Origin: JADDRA01 sp035553895 | Lineage (GTDB): Bacteria; Actinomycetota; Acidimicrobiia; Acidimicrobiales; CADCSY01 | Assembly: GCA_035553895.1 (NCBI GenBank) | Contig: DATMJI010000216.1 | Coordinates: 1 to 12,805 of the forward strand | Direction of reading: 5' to 3' | DNA: 12,805 nt | Part shown: piece by piece, positions 6,538 through 12,679 of the stretch | Layout: every line of letters starts with the position of its first letter | How positions within the stretch are numbered: position 1 is the stretch's first letter | Program-made: the position numbers and the translations under genes | Notes under the pieces: generated by a model | The model's database searches: none | What the model was told of the DNA's origin: nothing | Seen by the model: the letters and a program-made list of their open reading frames with translations, nothing else

Positions 6538-7341
6538 TCAGCCCTGGCCCAGCTGGCGGGAGCGCTCGGTGGCGGCGGCCACCGCCTCGAGCACGGCGCT
6601 GCGCACGCCGGCCGCCTCCAGGGCCCGCAGCCCGGCGGCGGTGGTGCCTCCCGGGGAGGTGACGGCGGCCCGCAACGACGCCGGCGCCTCGCCCGTCTCG
6701 GCCAGGAGCCGGGCGGCGCCCAGCAGGGTCTGGATGGCCAGCTCCGTGCTTACCTCGGCGGGCAGGCCCACCAGGACACCGGCGTCGATGAAGGCCTCGG
6801 CGAGGAGAAAGACGTAGGCCGGACCCGAACCCGACAGCCCGGTGACGGCGTCGAGCAGGTGCTCGGGGACCCGCACCACCGACCCGAGGGCGCCGAGGAC
6901 GCCCTCGGCCCAGGCTAGGTCGTCCTCGCCGGCAAAGGAGCCGCCGGAGAGCGCCGCCGCCCCGGCACCCACCAGGGCCGGCGTGTTGGGCATGGCCCGC
7001 ACCACCGGGCGCCGGCCGGCCTCGGCGTCGAGGGCCGACTCCAGGGTGGCCAGGGTGACGCCGGCGGCGATGGACAGGGCCCGCCGGTAGCCGGCGGCGG
7101 CCACGGCGGCCGCGGTGGCGGCGATGTCGCCCGGCTTGACGGCCAGCACCACGCCGTCAGCCGCCACCGGCGCTGGTTCCACGGCCACGCCGGGGAAGCG
7201 CTGCACCAGTTCGGCCCGGCGCTCGGGCCGGGCCTCGACCACGCACAGGTCGCCGGCGGGGCCCCAGGCCCCGGCGAGGAGCCCGCCCACGAGGGCCTCG
7301 CCCATGCGCCCCCCGCCGACCACCACCAGCCCGGAGCTCAT
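6538..7341 (-). CDS. proC: Pyrroline-5-carboxylate reductase
   Basis: The 267-residue protein matches ProC length and motifs: the N-terminal NAD(P) motif VVVGGGRMGEALVGGLL, VLAVKPGDI, VRAMPNTPALVGAGAAAL, the highly conserved GLSGSGPAYVFLLAEAFIDAGVLVGLP region and VTSPGGTTAAGL near the C-terminus. It reduces 1-pyrroline-5-carboxylate to proline with NAD(P)H in the cytosol, the last step of proline synthesis. The frame stays open 78 codons further upstream, but the ATG at 7341 is preferred: GGGRMG then sits at the normal distance from the N-terminus, TAGCGT lies 7 nt upstream, and the extension runs through the hairpin at 7394-7432 and overlaps the start of the divergent exporter gene. The HTH gene follows on the same strand. 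Confidence 0.95.
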   Translation of the reverse strand: MSSGLVVVGGGRMGEALVGGLLAGAWGPAGDLCVVEARPERRAELVQRFPGVAVEPAPVAADGVVLAVKPGDIAATAAAVAAAGYRRALSIAAGVTLATLESALDAEAGRRPVVRAMPNTPALVGAGAAALSGGSFAGEDDLAWAEGVLGALGSVVRVPEHLLDAVTGLSGSGPAYVFLLAEAFIDAGVLVGLPAEVSTELAIQTLLGAARLLAETGEAPASLRAAVTSPGGTTAAGLRALEAAGVRSAVLEAVAAATERSRQLGQG

Positions 7342-7348
7342 GGGCCGC

Positions 7349-7354
7349 ACGCTA
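7349..7354 (-). promoter_or_regulatory. -10 hexamer (TAGCGT) of a leaderless proC promoter
   Basis: On the minus strand TAGCGT ends 7 nt before the ATG at 7341, with no Shine-Dalgarno sequence between. This is the best-spaced of the leaderless signals in the window. Confidence 0.55.
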
Positions 7355-7393
7355 GTGGCCGTCGCCACCATCGCTCGGGCTGAACGGGCTCGA

Positions 7394-7432
7394 CTGGAGG
7401 CTGGGCGCTGCTCTACAGCGCCCAGCCTCCAG
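7394..7432. repeat. Perfect 17-bp hairpin in the proC/exporter divergent spacer
   Basis: CTGGAGGCTGGGCGCTG (7394-7410) and its exact reverse complement (7416-7432) flank the 5-nt loop CTCTA. No T-run follows on either strand. The 215-bp spacer (7342-7556) otherwise holds only the proC -10 and a weak CACACT (7541-7546) 10 nt before the exporter ATG. Confidence 0.85.
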
Positions 7433-7556
7433 GCGGGGGCGGGAAGCGAGAGCAGCTCCAACAGCACTCCGGCTCCCCTCCCGGGAGCGGCGCCGCCCGA
7501 GGCCATACGGGCAGCCGGGCCCACGATGCACGATCTGGGGCACACTCGGTCGGGCC

Positions 7557-9041
7557 ATGGACTCCGGCGCAGCACTGAGCTTCTCGTCGGCCCGGGGGCG
7601 GTGGGTGCTGCTCGCCACCATCCTCGGGTCGGGCATCGCCGGGCTCACCGCCACGGTGGTCAACGTCGCCCTGCCCACCATCGGGCGCGACCTCGGCGCC
7701 ACCACGGCCGGGCTCCAGTGGGTCCTCAACGGCTACCTGCTGCCCCTGGCCGCCCTCATCTTGCTCGGGGGCTCCCTGGGCGACCGGTTCGGTCGCCGCC
7801 GGATCTTCCTGGTGGGCGTGGTGTGGTTTGCCGGGGCCAGCCTGGCCTGCGCCCTGGCCCCCAGCATCGGCGTCCTGGTGGCGGCCCGGTGCCTGCAGGG
7901 GCTGGGGGCGGCGCTGCTCACCCCCGGCTCCCTCGCCATCATCCAGTCGTCCTTCGCCCCCCGGGACCGGGCCCGGGCCATCGGCGCCTGGTCCGGCTTC
8001 GGCGGGGTGGCCACCGCCGTCGGCCCCTTCCTCGGCGGCTACCTGGTGGAGCGGGGGTCGTGGCCGTGGATCTTCTTGCTCAACATCCCTCTGGCCGTGG
8101 CCGTGGTGGTGATCGCCCGCCGCCACGTCCCCGAGTCGGTCGACCCGACTGCTACCGGGAAGCTCGACCTGGCCGGCGGCGTGCTGGGCTCGCTGGGACT
8201 GGCCGGCATCACCTACGCCGTCATCGAGGCGCCGGGCCGGGGTGCCACCTCGGCCCTGGTGGTGGCGGCGGCGGCCGTCGGCCTCGGCGCCCTCGCCGGG
8301 TTCCTCCTGGTCGAGCGGCGGGGACGCCATCCCATGCTGCCCCTCGACATCTTCGCCTCCCGCCAGTTCTCCGGGGCCAACGTCATGACGCTGGCCATGT
8401 ACGCCGCCCTCGGCGGCATGCTGTTCCTGCTGGCCACCTACCTGCAGACCGCGCTCGGCTACTCGCCGGTCGAGAGCGGCCTGTCGCTCATGCCCGTCAC
8501 CTTGTTGATGCTGGTCCTGTCGGCCAAAGCCGGCGACCTGGCGTCGCGCATCGGTCCCCGCCGGCCCATGACGCTCGGCCCACTGGTGGTGGCGGCCGGC
8601 CTCGGCCTCATGGCCCGCATCCAGCCGGGGACGAGCTATGCGGCCACCGTGCTGCCGGCGGTGGTGGTGTTCGGGCTGGGCTTGGCGCTGACGGTGGCAC
8701 CGCTGACCGCCACCGTGTTGGCGGCCGCCGACGAGCGCCACGCCGGAGTGGCCTCGGGGGTCAACAACGCCGTCGCCCGCGTGGCCCAGCTCCTGGCCGT
8801 GGCCGGGTTGCCGGTGGTGGCGGGGATCACCGGTGACAACTACACCGATCCGGCCGCTTTCGCCTCGGGCTTCGGCGTCGCCGCCACCGTGACCGCCGGC
8901 CTGGCCGCCGTCGCCGCCGCCGTGTCGTGGACCACCATCAGCGACGGCGTGCTGGCCGGGGAGCCGGCGCCGGCGCCCCCGCCCGAGGAGCACTACCACT
9001 GCGCCGCCGAGGCACCGCCCCTGCGCCGGTCCCGGCACTGA
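7557..9041 (+). CDS. MFS drug exporter, DHA2 (EmrB/QacA) family
   Basis: The 494-residue integral membrane protein has the length and hydrophobic pattern of the 14-helix DHA2 branch of the major facilitator superfamily. TM1 (about 18-40) ends in VVNVALPTIGRDLG, characteristic of EmrB/QacA proteins. Motif A is GGSLGDRFGRRR, a RCLQGLGAALLTPGSLAII segment follows, and motif C appears as GGVATAVGPFLGGYLVER. The protein would use the proton gradient to export drugs or metabolites; the substrate cannot be inferred. The C-terminal ~30 residues are Pro/Glu/His-rich and soluble. ATG at 7557 is the sole sensible start and lacks a clear ribosome site. No TetR or MarR gene adjoins it. The gene is divergent from proC across a spacer with a large hairpin. 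Confidence 0.9.
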   Translation: MDSGAALSFSSARGRWVLLATILGSGIAGLTATVVNVALPTIGRDLGATTAGLQWVLNGYLLPLAALILLGGSLGDRFGRRRIFLVGVVWFAGASLACALAPSIGVLVAARCLQGLGAALLTPGSLAIIQSSFAPRDRARAIGAWSGFGGVATAVGPFLGGYLVERGSWPWIFLLNIPLAVAVVVIARRHVPESVDPTATGKLDLAGGVLGSLGLAGITYAVIEAPGRGATSALVVAAAAVGLGALAGFLLVERRGRHPMLPLDIFASRQFSGANVMTLAMYAALGGMLFLLATYLQTALGYSPVESGLSLMPVTLLMLVLSAKAGDLASRIGPRRPMTLGPLVVAAGLGLMARIQPGTSYAATVLPAVVVFGLGLALTVAPLTATVLAAADERHAGVASGVNNAVARVAQLLAVAGLPVVAGITGDNYTDPAAFASGFGVAATVTAGLAAVAAAVSWTTISDGVLAGEPAPAPPPEEHYHCAAEAPPLRRSRH

Positions 9042-9078
9042 GGACCGCCCCGATCTCACCGACCGGTCGCGCCTCCGG

Positions 9079-9126
9079 CTTTGTGTGCACGGACGCTGGC
9101 TCTACGCGTGTTGTGTGCACACAAAG
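9079..9126. promoter_or_regulatory. Probable operator: palindrome TTGTGTGCACACAA plus half-site
   Basis: TTGTGTGCACACAA (9111-9124) is a perfect 14-bp palindrome. The 10-mer TTGTGTGCAC also occurs at 9081-9090, exactly 30 bp upstream, about three helical turns. In addition CTTTGTGTGCAC (9079-9090) and GTGCACACAAAG (9115-9126) are a perfect 12-bp inverted repeat. A dimeric regulator is the simplest reading; I cannot name it. Confidence 0.6.
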
Positions 9127-9188
9127 GTGGCCCCGGGGCTGCGGGAGCGCCGGCGCCCGCAACGTCGCTCGGGAAATCGCCCGGTGAC

Positions 9189-9213
9189 GTTTCTCGCCAG
9201 ACGGCCGGGGTAA
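9189..9213 (+). promoter_or_regulatory. SigB/SigF-like general-stress promoter
   Basis: GTTT (9189-9192), a 15-nt spacer, and GGGTAA (9208-9213) match the actinobacterial SigF/SigB consensus GTTT-N14-17-GGGTAT except for the last base. Predicted leader about 35 nt, with GCGAGG (9245-9250) placed 5 nt before the ATG at 9256. The genes behind it are of stress-regulon types, which supports the call. Confidence 0.6.
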
Positions 9214-9255
9214 CGCATTTGCTGCACATTCCTCACGGACGAAAGCGAGGACCAG

Positions 9256-9891
9256 ATGACCTCCACCATTCCCCAGAGGCGGGAAGCCCTGGTGGCGAGA
9301 GGCCGTCCTGAGACCGGGCGCAGCAGCGGTGGGGACACCAAGGCCCGGGCGCGCCAGTCGGCCGAGGCCGCCCAGGACGAGATGCAGGCGGTGGCTGGCA
9401 CCGTGGCCGAGAGGGCCGGCGAGGTGGCCGACGCTTCCCGCCAGCAGGCCGCCGTGGTGGCCCGGGAGCTCAGCGACGAGGCCCGGGGTGTCCTGAGCGA
9501 TGCCCGCCACCAGCTCCACGACCAGGCCCAGGCCCAGACTGAGCGGATGGTCGACGTGCTCTACCGCTTGGTCGACGAATCGGCGGCGTTGGTGGAGGGC
9601 GACCCCGAGCGAGCACCGACGCTCGCCCGCTACCTCGACAGCGCCGCCGTCAGGCTGGAGGAGCTGGCCGACCACGTCGAGGCCCGGGGCGCCCAGGGAA
9701 TGCTCGACGACATGGAGTCCTTCGCCCGCCAGCGCCCGGGTGCCTTCTTGCTCGGGGCGGGAGTGGCCGGGATGGTCGTAGGCCGGGCGTTGCGCAGTGC
9801 CGGCGACGGTGACGGTGACGCCTCCGCCCTCGACGGTGGCGGCGGTCCGCCATCGCCGCCGCGCCGCCCCCTGAGCCCGGCGGGATCGTGA
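9256..9891 (+). CDS. Apolipoprotein-like amphipathic-helix protein with membrane anchor
   Basis: The 211-residue protein is not assignable to a named family. Residues 1-30 are polar and probably disordered. About 31-155 are Ala/Glu/Gln/Arg-rich with heptad-like helices (EAAQDEMQAVAGTVAERAGEV and similar), resembling LEA or apolipoprotein-type stress proteins. Residues around 158-182 (RQRPGAFLLGAGVAGMVVGR) form a Gly-rich hydrophobic segment seen in many actinobacterial envelope stress proteins. The tail is Gly/Asp then Pro-rich. It has a good ribosome site and sits behind the SigB-like promoter. Its TGA overlaps the next start, so the two are translationally coupled. A role in membrane or peptidoglycan protection is inferred from company only. 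Confidence 0.75.
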   Translation: MTSTIPQRREALVARGRPETGRSSGGDTKARARQSAEAAQDEMQAVAGTVAERAGEVADASRQQAAVVARELSDEARGVLSDARHQLHDQAQAQTERMVDVLYRLVDESAALVEGDPERAPTLARYLDSAAVRLEELADHVEARGAQGMLDDMESFARQRPGAFLLGAGVAGMVVGRALRSAGDGDGDASALDGGGGPPSPPRRPLSPAGS

Positions 9892-10337
9892 TGGCGAGCC
9901 CGCCGCGCACCATGGAGTCCCGCAAGCTCAGTGAGCTGCTGGCCGATGCCGGCGACCAGGCCAAGGTGCTCATCAGCAAGGAGGTGGAGCTGGCAAAGGT
10001 CGAGATGCGACAAGAGGCGTCCCGCGCCTCCAAGGCGGGAGCCCTGTTGGGGGCGACCGGCTTCGCCGCCGCCTTGGCCGCCCTGTTGCTGTCCCTGGCC
10101 GCGGCCTTCGCCCTGGCGGCGGTGATGCCCGCCGGCCTGGCCTTCCTGGTGGTGGGCCTGGTGTACCTGGGTGTCGCCGCCGTGTTGTTGCGCAAGGGTC
10201 GCCAGCAGTTGCGTGCGGTCAACTGGGTGCCCCAGCGGGCGCTCCGGGGCTTGGCCGACGACGGCCAGGCGGCCAAGGCGGCGCTGTCGCGCGGCGCCAC
10301 GGTCGGGACCGGGCCCGCCTCCCCGGGGTGGGGCTGA
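9888..10337 (+). CDS. Phage-holin-superfamily (Phage_holin_3_6 / DUF1469) two-TM protein
   Basis: The protein has 149 residues from GTG at 9888; ATG at 9891 would be one residue shorter, and both overlap the previous stop. The N-terminal amphipathic stretch (LSELLADAGDQAKVLISKEVELAKVEMRQEA) is the conserved head of DUF1469 proteins. Two helices follow, at about 50-76 and 79-100, forming a hairpin with both ends in the cytoplasm, and then a basic tail. Despite the family name these are chromosomal membrane proteins of stress operons, not lysis proteins, and no phage gene is nearby. The DUF3618 gene starts 1 nt after the stop, matching the common actinobacterial order of holin-like then DUF3618. 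Confidence 0.82.
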   Translation: MMASPPRTMESRKLSELLADAGDQAKVLISKEVELAKVEMRQEASRASKAGALLGATGFAAALAALLLSLAAAFALAAVMPAGLAFLVVGLVYLGVAAVLLRKGRQQLRAVNWVPQRALRGLADDGQAAKAALSRGATVGTGPASPGWG

Positions 10338-10338
10338 G

Positions 10339-11136
10339 ATGGCAGCCGTGGACGAGTTGACCACCCAACGGCACCGGGCGCGCACCGAGTTGGCCACCAC
10401 GCTGGAGAGCCTGGGGGACAGGGTGGCGCCTAAGAAGGTGGCGGCGCGAGCCAAGGCCGACGCCGCCGAGCGGGTCGAGGCCGTGCGGGACCGAGTCAGC
10501 CCGGTACGGGTGCTCGACCGCCAGGTCGGCCGCCTGCGCACCGGCTGGCACGGCATCGGGACGTCGGTGATCGGATCGAGACAGGGGAGTGACATGAACA
10601 CTGCGAGAGGAACCATCCAGCGGGGGCGCCACTCGGTGCGGGCGCAGTCGCGCCAGGCGGCCGGGAGCACCGCCGGGGTGGCCGGGGCCGCCTCCGACCG
10701 CCTCCAGCGAGCGCCCGGCATGGTGCGCGACAAGGCCGAGGGAAACCCCATCCTGGCCGGTCTGGTCGCCTTCGGCGGCGGCATCCTGCTGGCGTCGGCC
10801 CTGGAGCCGACCCAGACCGAGCGCCGGGTCGCCCGCCAGATGAAGAGCGCCGCCCGGCCGCTGGCCGACGAAGCCAAGGAGATCGGCCAGGAGATGGCCG
10901 AGAACCTCAAGCAGTCGGCCGGGGAGAGCATCGAGCTGGTCAAGCAGGAGGCGCAGGCGTCGGCCGGCCACGTCAAGCGGCAGGCGGAGACGTCGGCCCG
11001 CCGGACCAAGGCAGAGGCCAAGCAGAGCGCCAAGTTGGTCAAGGACACCTCGGCCGGCCGCGACGCCGGCACCGGGCGGTCCGGGTCGTCCCGGTCGACG
11101 CCAGCCAAGCGGGCCACGACGGGCACGGCCCGGTAG
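10339..11136 (+). CDS. DUF3618 protein with YtxH/apolipoprotein-like C-terminal half
   Basis: The product has 265 residues. DUF3618 is at the N-terminus: residues 6-50, TTQRHRARTELATTLESLGDRVAPKKV, the usual R-x-x-L-x-x-T-l-x-x-L repeat. A polar linker follows, then a hydrophobic segment GNPILAGLVAFGGGILLASAL at about 136-157, and then Lys/Ala/Glu-rich amphipathic helices with repeated KQ/KR-A-E-x-S units to the end. Isolated DUF3618 proteins are commonly shorter, so this looks like a fusion of two modules. An in-frame ATG at residue 86 has its own strong AGGGGAG site (separate entry). ATG at 10339 was chosen for its 1-nt spacing from the previous stop. Predicted membrane-attached; function unknown. 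Confidence 0.8.
   Translation: MAAVDELTTQRHRARTELATTLESLGDRVAPKKVAARAKADAAERVEAVRDRVSPVRVLDRQVGRLRTGWHGIGTSVIGSRQGSDMNTARGTIQRGRHSVRAQSRQAAGSTAGVAGAASDRLQRAPGMVRDKAEGNPILAGLVAFGGGILLASALEPTQTERRVARQMKSAARPLADEAKEIGQEMAENLKQSAGESIELVKQEAQASAGHVKRQAETSARRTKAEAKQSAKLVKDTSAGRDAGTGRSGSSRSTPAKRATTGTAR
10594..11136 (+). other. Possible internal translation start giving a 180-aa C-terminal product
   Basis: AGGGGAG (10583-10589) lies 4 nt before an in-frame ATG at codon 86 of the DUF3618 gene. This is a better ribosome site than that of the full-length start. The product would contain only the hydrophobic segment and amphipathic helices. It may be a real second product or chance. Confidence 0.4.
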
Positions 11137-11196
11137 CGAGCGGGAGCCGGGTACGGGCCCCCTGGATCACGTCGCCGTGGCGGGAGGAGGATCCCG

Positions 11197-12240
11197 GTGC
11201 CCCAGGTAGAGGAGCAGTGGCGCCGGCACTGGGCCGAGACGATCCGCCAGACCGGCGACGGGCAAGCGCCGGGCGCCCCTGCAGCCTCCGGGCCGGACGG
11301 GGGGAGACGGCGGCGGGTCCCCCGCGGACCGGTCGAGCTGGACCGGGGATCGTGGACAGCGACCCTCAAGCGCACGGTGCGCGAGTTCCGCCAGGACCAT
11401 CTGGTGGACTGGGCGGCGGCACTGGCCTACTACGGGGTGCTGGCCATCTTCCCGGCCCTGCTCGCCCTGGTCTCCGTGCTCGGGGTCGTGGGTGCATCGG
11501 CCACCCGACCGCTGCTCGACAACCTCTCCGCCATCGCCCCCGGCCCGGCCCGGGACATCGTCTCCACCGCCCTCATCGACCTCCAGGAGGGACCGGAGCG
11601 AGCGGGCCTGCTGGTCGTGGTCGGCTTCGCCCTCGCCTTGTGGTCGGCGTCGGGCTACGTCGGTGCCTTCATGCGGGCCTCGAACGCCATCTACGAGATC
11701 GAAGAGGGCCGGCCGATCTGGTGGAAGGGGCCACTGCGCCTCGGGGTCACCCTGGTGCTGGTCGTGCTGCTGGCCGTGAGCGCCGTCGCCGTGGTGGCCA
11801 CCGGCCAGATCGCCGACCGGCTGGGCCAGCTGCTGGGCGTCGGGGCCACCGCGGTGACGGTCTGGGACATCGCCAAGTGGCCGGTGCTGCTGGTCGTCGT
11901 CTCGCTGATGTTCGCCATCTTGTACTGGGCTGCGCCCAACGTGGAGCAGCCCGGGTGGCGCTGGGTGAGTCCGGGGGGGCTGCTAGCGGTGGTGCTCTGG
12001 GTGCTGGTGTCGGCGGTCTTCGCCGTCTACGTGGCCAACTTCGGCTCCTACGACAAGACCTACGGGACCTTCGGGGGCGTGATCGTCTTCCTGGTGTGGC
12101 TGTGGCTGTCCAACATCGCCATACTCCTCGGTGCCGAGCTCAACGCCGAGCTGCAGCGGGCCCGCCAGATGGCGGCGGGGGTTCCGGCCGACCAGGAACC
12201 CTTCCTCGAGCCCCGTGACACCAGGGCGATGAAGGACTGA
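11197..12240 (+). CDS. YihY/BrkB-family integral membrane protein
   Basis: The 347-residue protein has a polar, Pro/Arg-rich N-terminal extension (about 1-65) followed by the YihY core. HLVDWAAALAYYGVLAIFPALLAL matches the family's A-x-x-x-AY(Y/F)-x-x-x-S/AxFP element, and later NAIYEIEEGRP(I)WWK, WAAPNV and SYDKTYGTFGGVIVFLVWLWLSNIAILLGAELNAEL are diagnostic of the C-terminal half. About six transmembrane helices are visible. The old labels ribonuclease BN and virulence factor BrkB are historical; the molecular function is unsettled. GTG at 11197 has GGAGGAGG upstream with good spacing. A 60-nt gap separates it from the DUF3618 gene without a clear promoter or terminator, so it probably ends the operon. 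It converges on tRNA-Ala. Confidence 0.9.
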   Translation: MPQVEEQWRRHWAETIRQTGDGQAPGAPAASGPDGGRRRRVPRGPVELDRGSWTATLKRTVREFRQDHLVDWAAALAYYGVLAIFPALLALVSVLGVVGASATRPLLDNLSAIAPGPARDIVSTALIDLQEGPERAGLLVVVGFALALWSASGYVGAFMRASNAIYEIEEGRPIWWKGPLRLGVTLVLVVLLAVSAVAVVATGQIADRLGQLLGVGATAVTVWDIAKWPVLLVVVSLMFAILYWAAPNVEQPGWRWVSPGGLLAVVLWVLVSAVFAVYVANFGSYDKTYGTFGGVIVFLVWLWLSNIAILLGAELNAELQRARQMAAGVPADQEPFLEPRDTRAMKD

Positions 12241-12261
12241 GCGGCCTCGCCGGCCGGGGGC

Positions 12262-12337
12262 TGGTGGAGGTGAGCGGATTCGAACCGCCGACTTCTACGT
12301 TGCGAACGTAGCGCTCTGCCAACTGAGCTACACCCCC
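12262..12337 (-). tRNA. tRNA-Ala (anticodon CGC), CCA encoded
   Basis: On the minus strand the acceptor GGGGGTG pairs with CACCTCC, including the G3-U70 wobble that is the alanine identity element. The D-arm is GCTC-AGTTGGCA-GAGC, the anticodon arm CTACG-TTCGCAA-CGTAG (anticodon CGC at 12302-12304, reading GCG) and the T-arm carries GGTTCGAATCC. Discriminator A and CCA (12262-12264) are encoded. The mature length is 76 nt. Confidence 0.97.
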
Positions 12338-12349
12338 GGAGCGGGGTTC

Positions 12350-12377
12350 AGCGTAGCCCTCCCTCGTTCGTTGTCGG
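12350..12377 (-). promoter_or_regulatory. Candidate tRNA-Ala promoter
   Basis: On the minus strand CCGACA (12372-12377) and TACGCT (12350-12355) are 16 nt apart, and the -10 ends 12 nt before the mature tRNA 5' end. The -35 lies inside the left arm of the hairpin element at 12365-12415. Confidence 0.4.
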
Positions 12378-12420
12378 ATGGAGCGTGCCCGGCACTGCCG
12401 GGCCGACAAAGAACGGGGCG
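12365..12420. repeat. Copy 2 of the ~50-nt intergenic element, compound hairpin
   Basis: Outer arms at 12365-12377 and 12403-12415 are complementary at 12 of 13 positions and enclose GCCCGGC-ACT-GCCGGGC (12387-12403). Positions 12371-12420 align without gaps to 5179-5228 (33 of 50 identical). It lies between the stop of the membrane-protein gene and tRNA-Ala, both read on the minus strand. There is no U-tract. Confidence 0.5.
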
Positions 12421-12445
12421 AAAAGAGGGGAGCCGGCGTCGGGGA

Positions 12446-12679
12446 CTAGTTGGTGGCGGAGCGGCGCAACAGGAGCTGGGGCTGGGGTGCGCCCACCGTG
12501 GGCAGGAACCGCACCTTGAGCTCGCGCTCGGCCGCCAGGTTGCGGGCCCGGACCAGGAGGGCGACGTAGCCGGCGAAGGCCAGGTCGATGGCCAGGTGTA
12601 CCCACAGCATCATGCGCAGAGCCGGGACCAGGCTCAGCACCAGCGACACGCCCATGGCCACCAGCAACCCGCAGAAGAC
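12446..12679 (-). CDS. 3' part of a small two-helix membrane protein gene; 5' end lost in a fold-back
   Basis: The last 78 residues (12679 to TAG at 12446) are trustworthy. They contain two hydrophobic helices separated by a short turn (GLLVAMGVSLVLSLVPALRMMLWVH, then LAIDLAFAGYVALLV), followed by a charged stretch RARNLAAERELKVRFLP and a polar tail ending RSATN. The frame runs on to an ATG at 12712, but those first 11 codons are antisense to the gene's own middle part, so they are an artefact of the inverted repeat. The true N-terminus is missing, and the protein may be longer. Two-helix proteins ending in LAAERE-like stretches are common in actinobacteria; I recall one near tRNA-Ala (the SepX/GlpR divisome protein context), but the link here is weak. 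Confidence 0.6.
   Translation of the reverse strand, partial: VFCGLLVAMGVSLVLSLVPALRMMLWVHLAIDLAFAGYVALLVRARNLAAERELKVRFLPTVGAPQPQLLLRRSATN
12503..12628. repeat. Left arm of a perfect 126-bp inverted repeat
   Basis: Every base pairs with 12680-12805 (positions sum to 25308). The arm lies inside the membrane-protein coding region. The match is still running at the window edge, so the repeat may be longer. Confidence 0.97.

Noticed and set aside
7342..7575. N-terminal extension of proC by 78 codons
   Set aside because: It would pass through the perfect hairpin and overlap the divergent exporter start, and it would move the Rossmann motif far from the N-terminus. The ATG at 7341 has a leaderless promoter signal.
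7413..9059. Minus-strand open frame of 548 codons opposite the exporter
   Set aside because: The composition is extremely Gly/His/Gln-rich and lies exactly antisense to a well-supported 14-helix transporter.
9888..10337. Prophage holin
   Set aside because: The family name is misleading: there is no endolysin, tail, integrase or att site, and the DUF1469-DUF3618 order is a chromosomal actinobacterial arrangement.
9630..11375. Minus-strand open frame of 581 codons opposite the stress operon
   Set aside because: Low-complexity Arg/Ser/Ala composition spanning four genes and their gaps on the plus strand; no motif or ribosome site.
12242..12256. CGGCC-TCGCC-GGCCG hairpin after the YihY gene
   Set aside because: Only five base pairs in very GC-rich sequence and no U-tract; too weak to call a terminator.
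12140..12409. Minus-strand 89-codon open frame over the tRNA
   Set aside because: It reads through the entire tRNA-Ala gene and into the end of the YihY gene.
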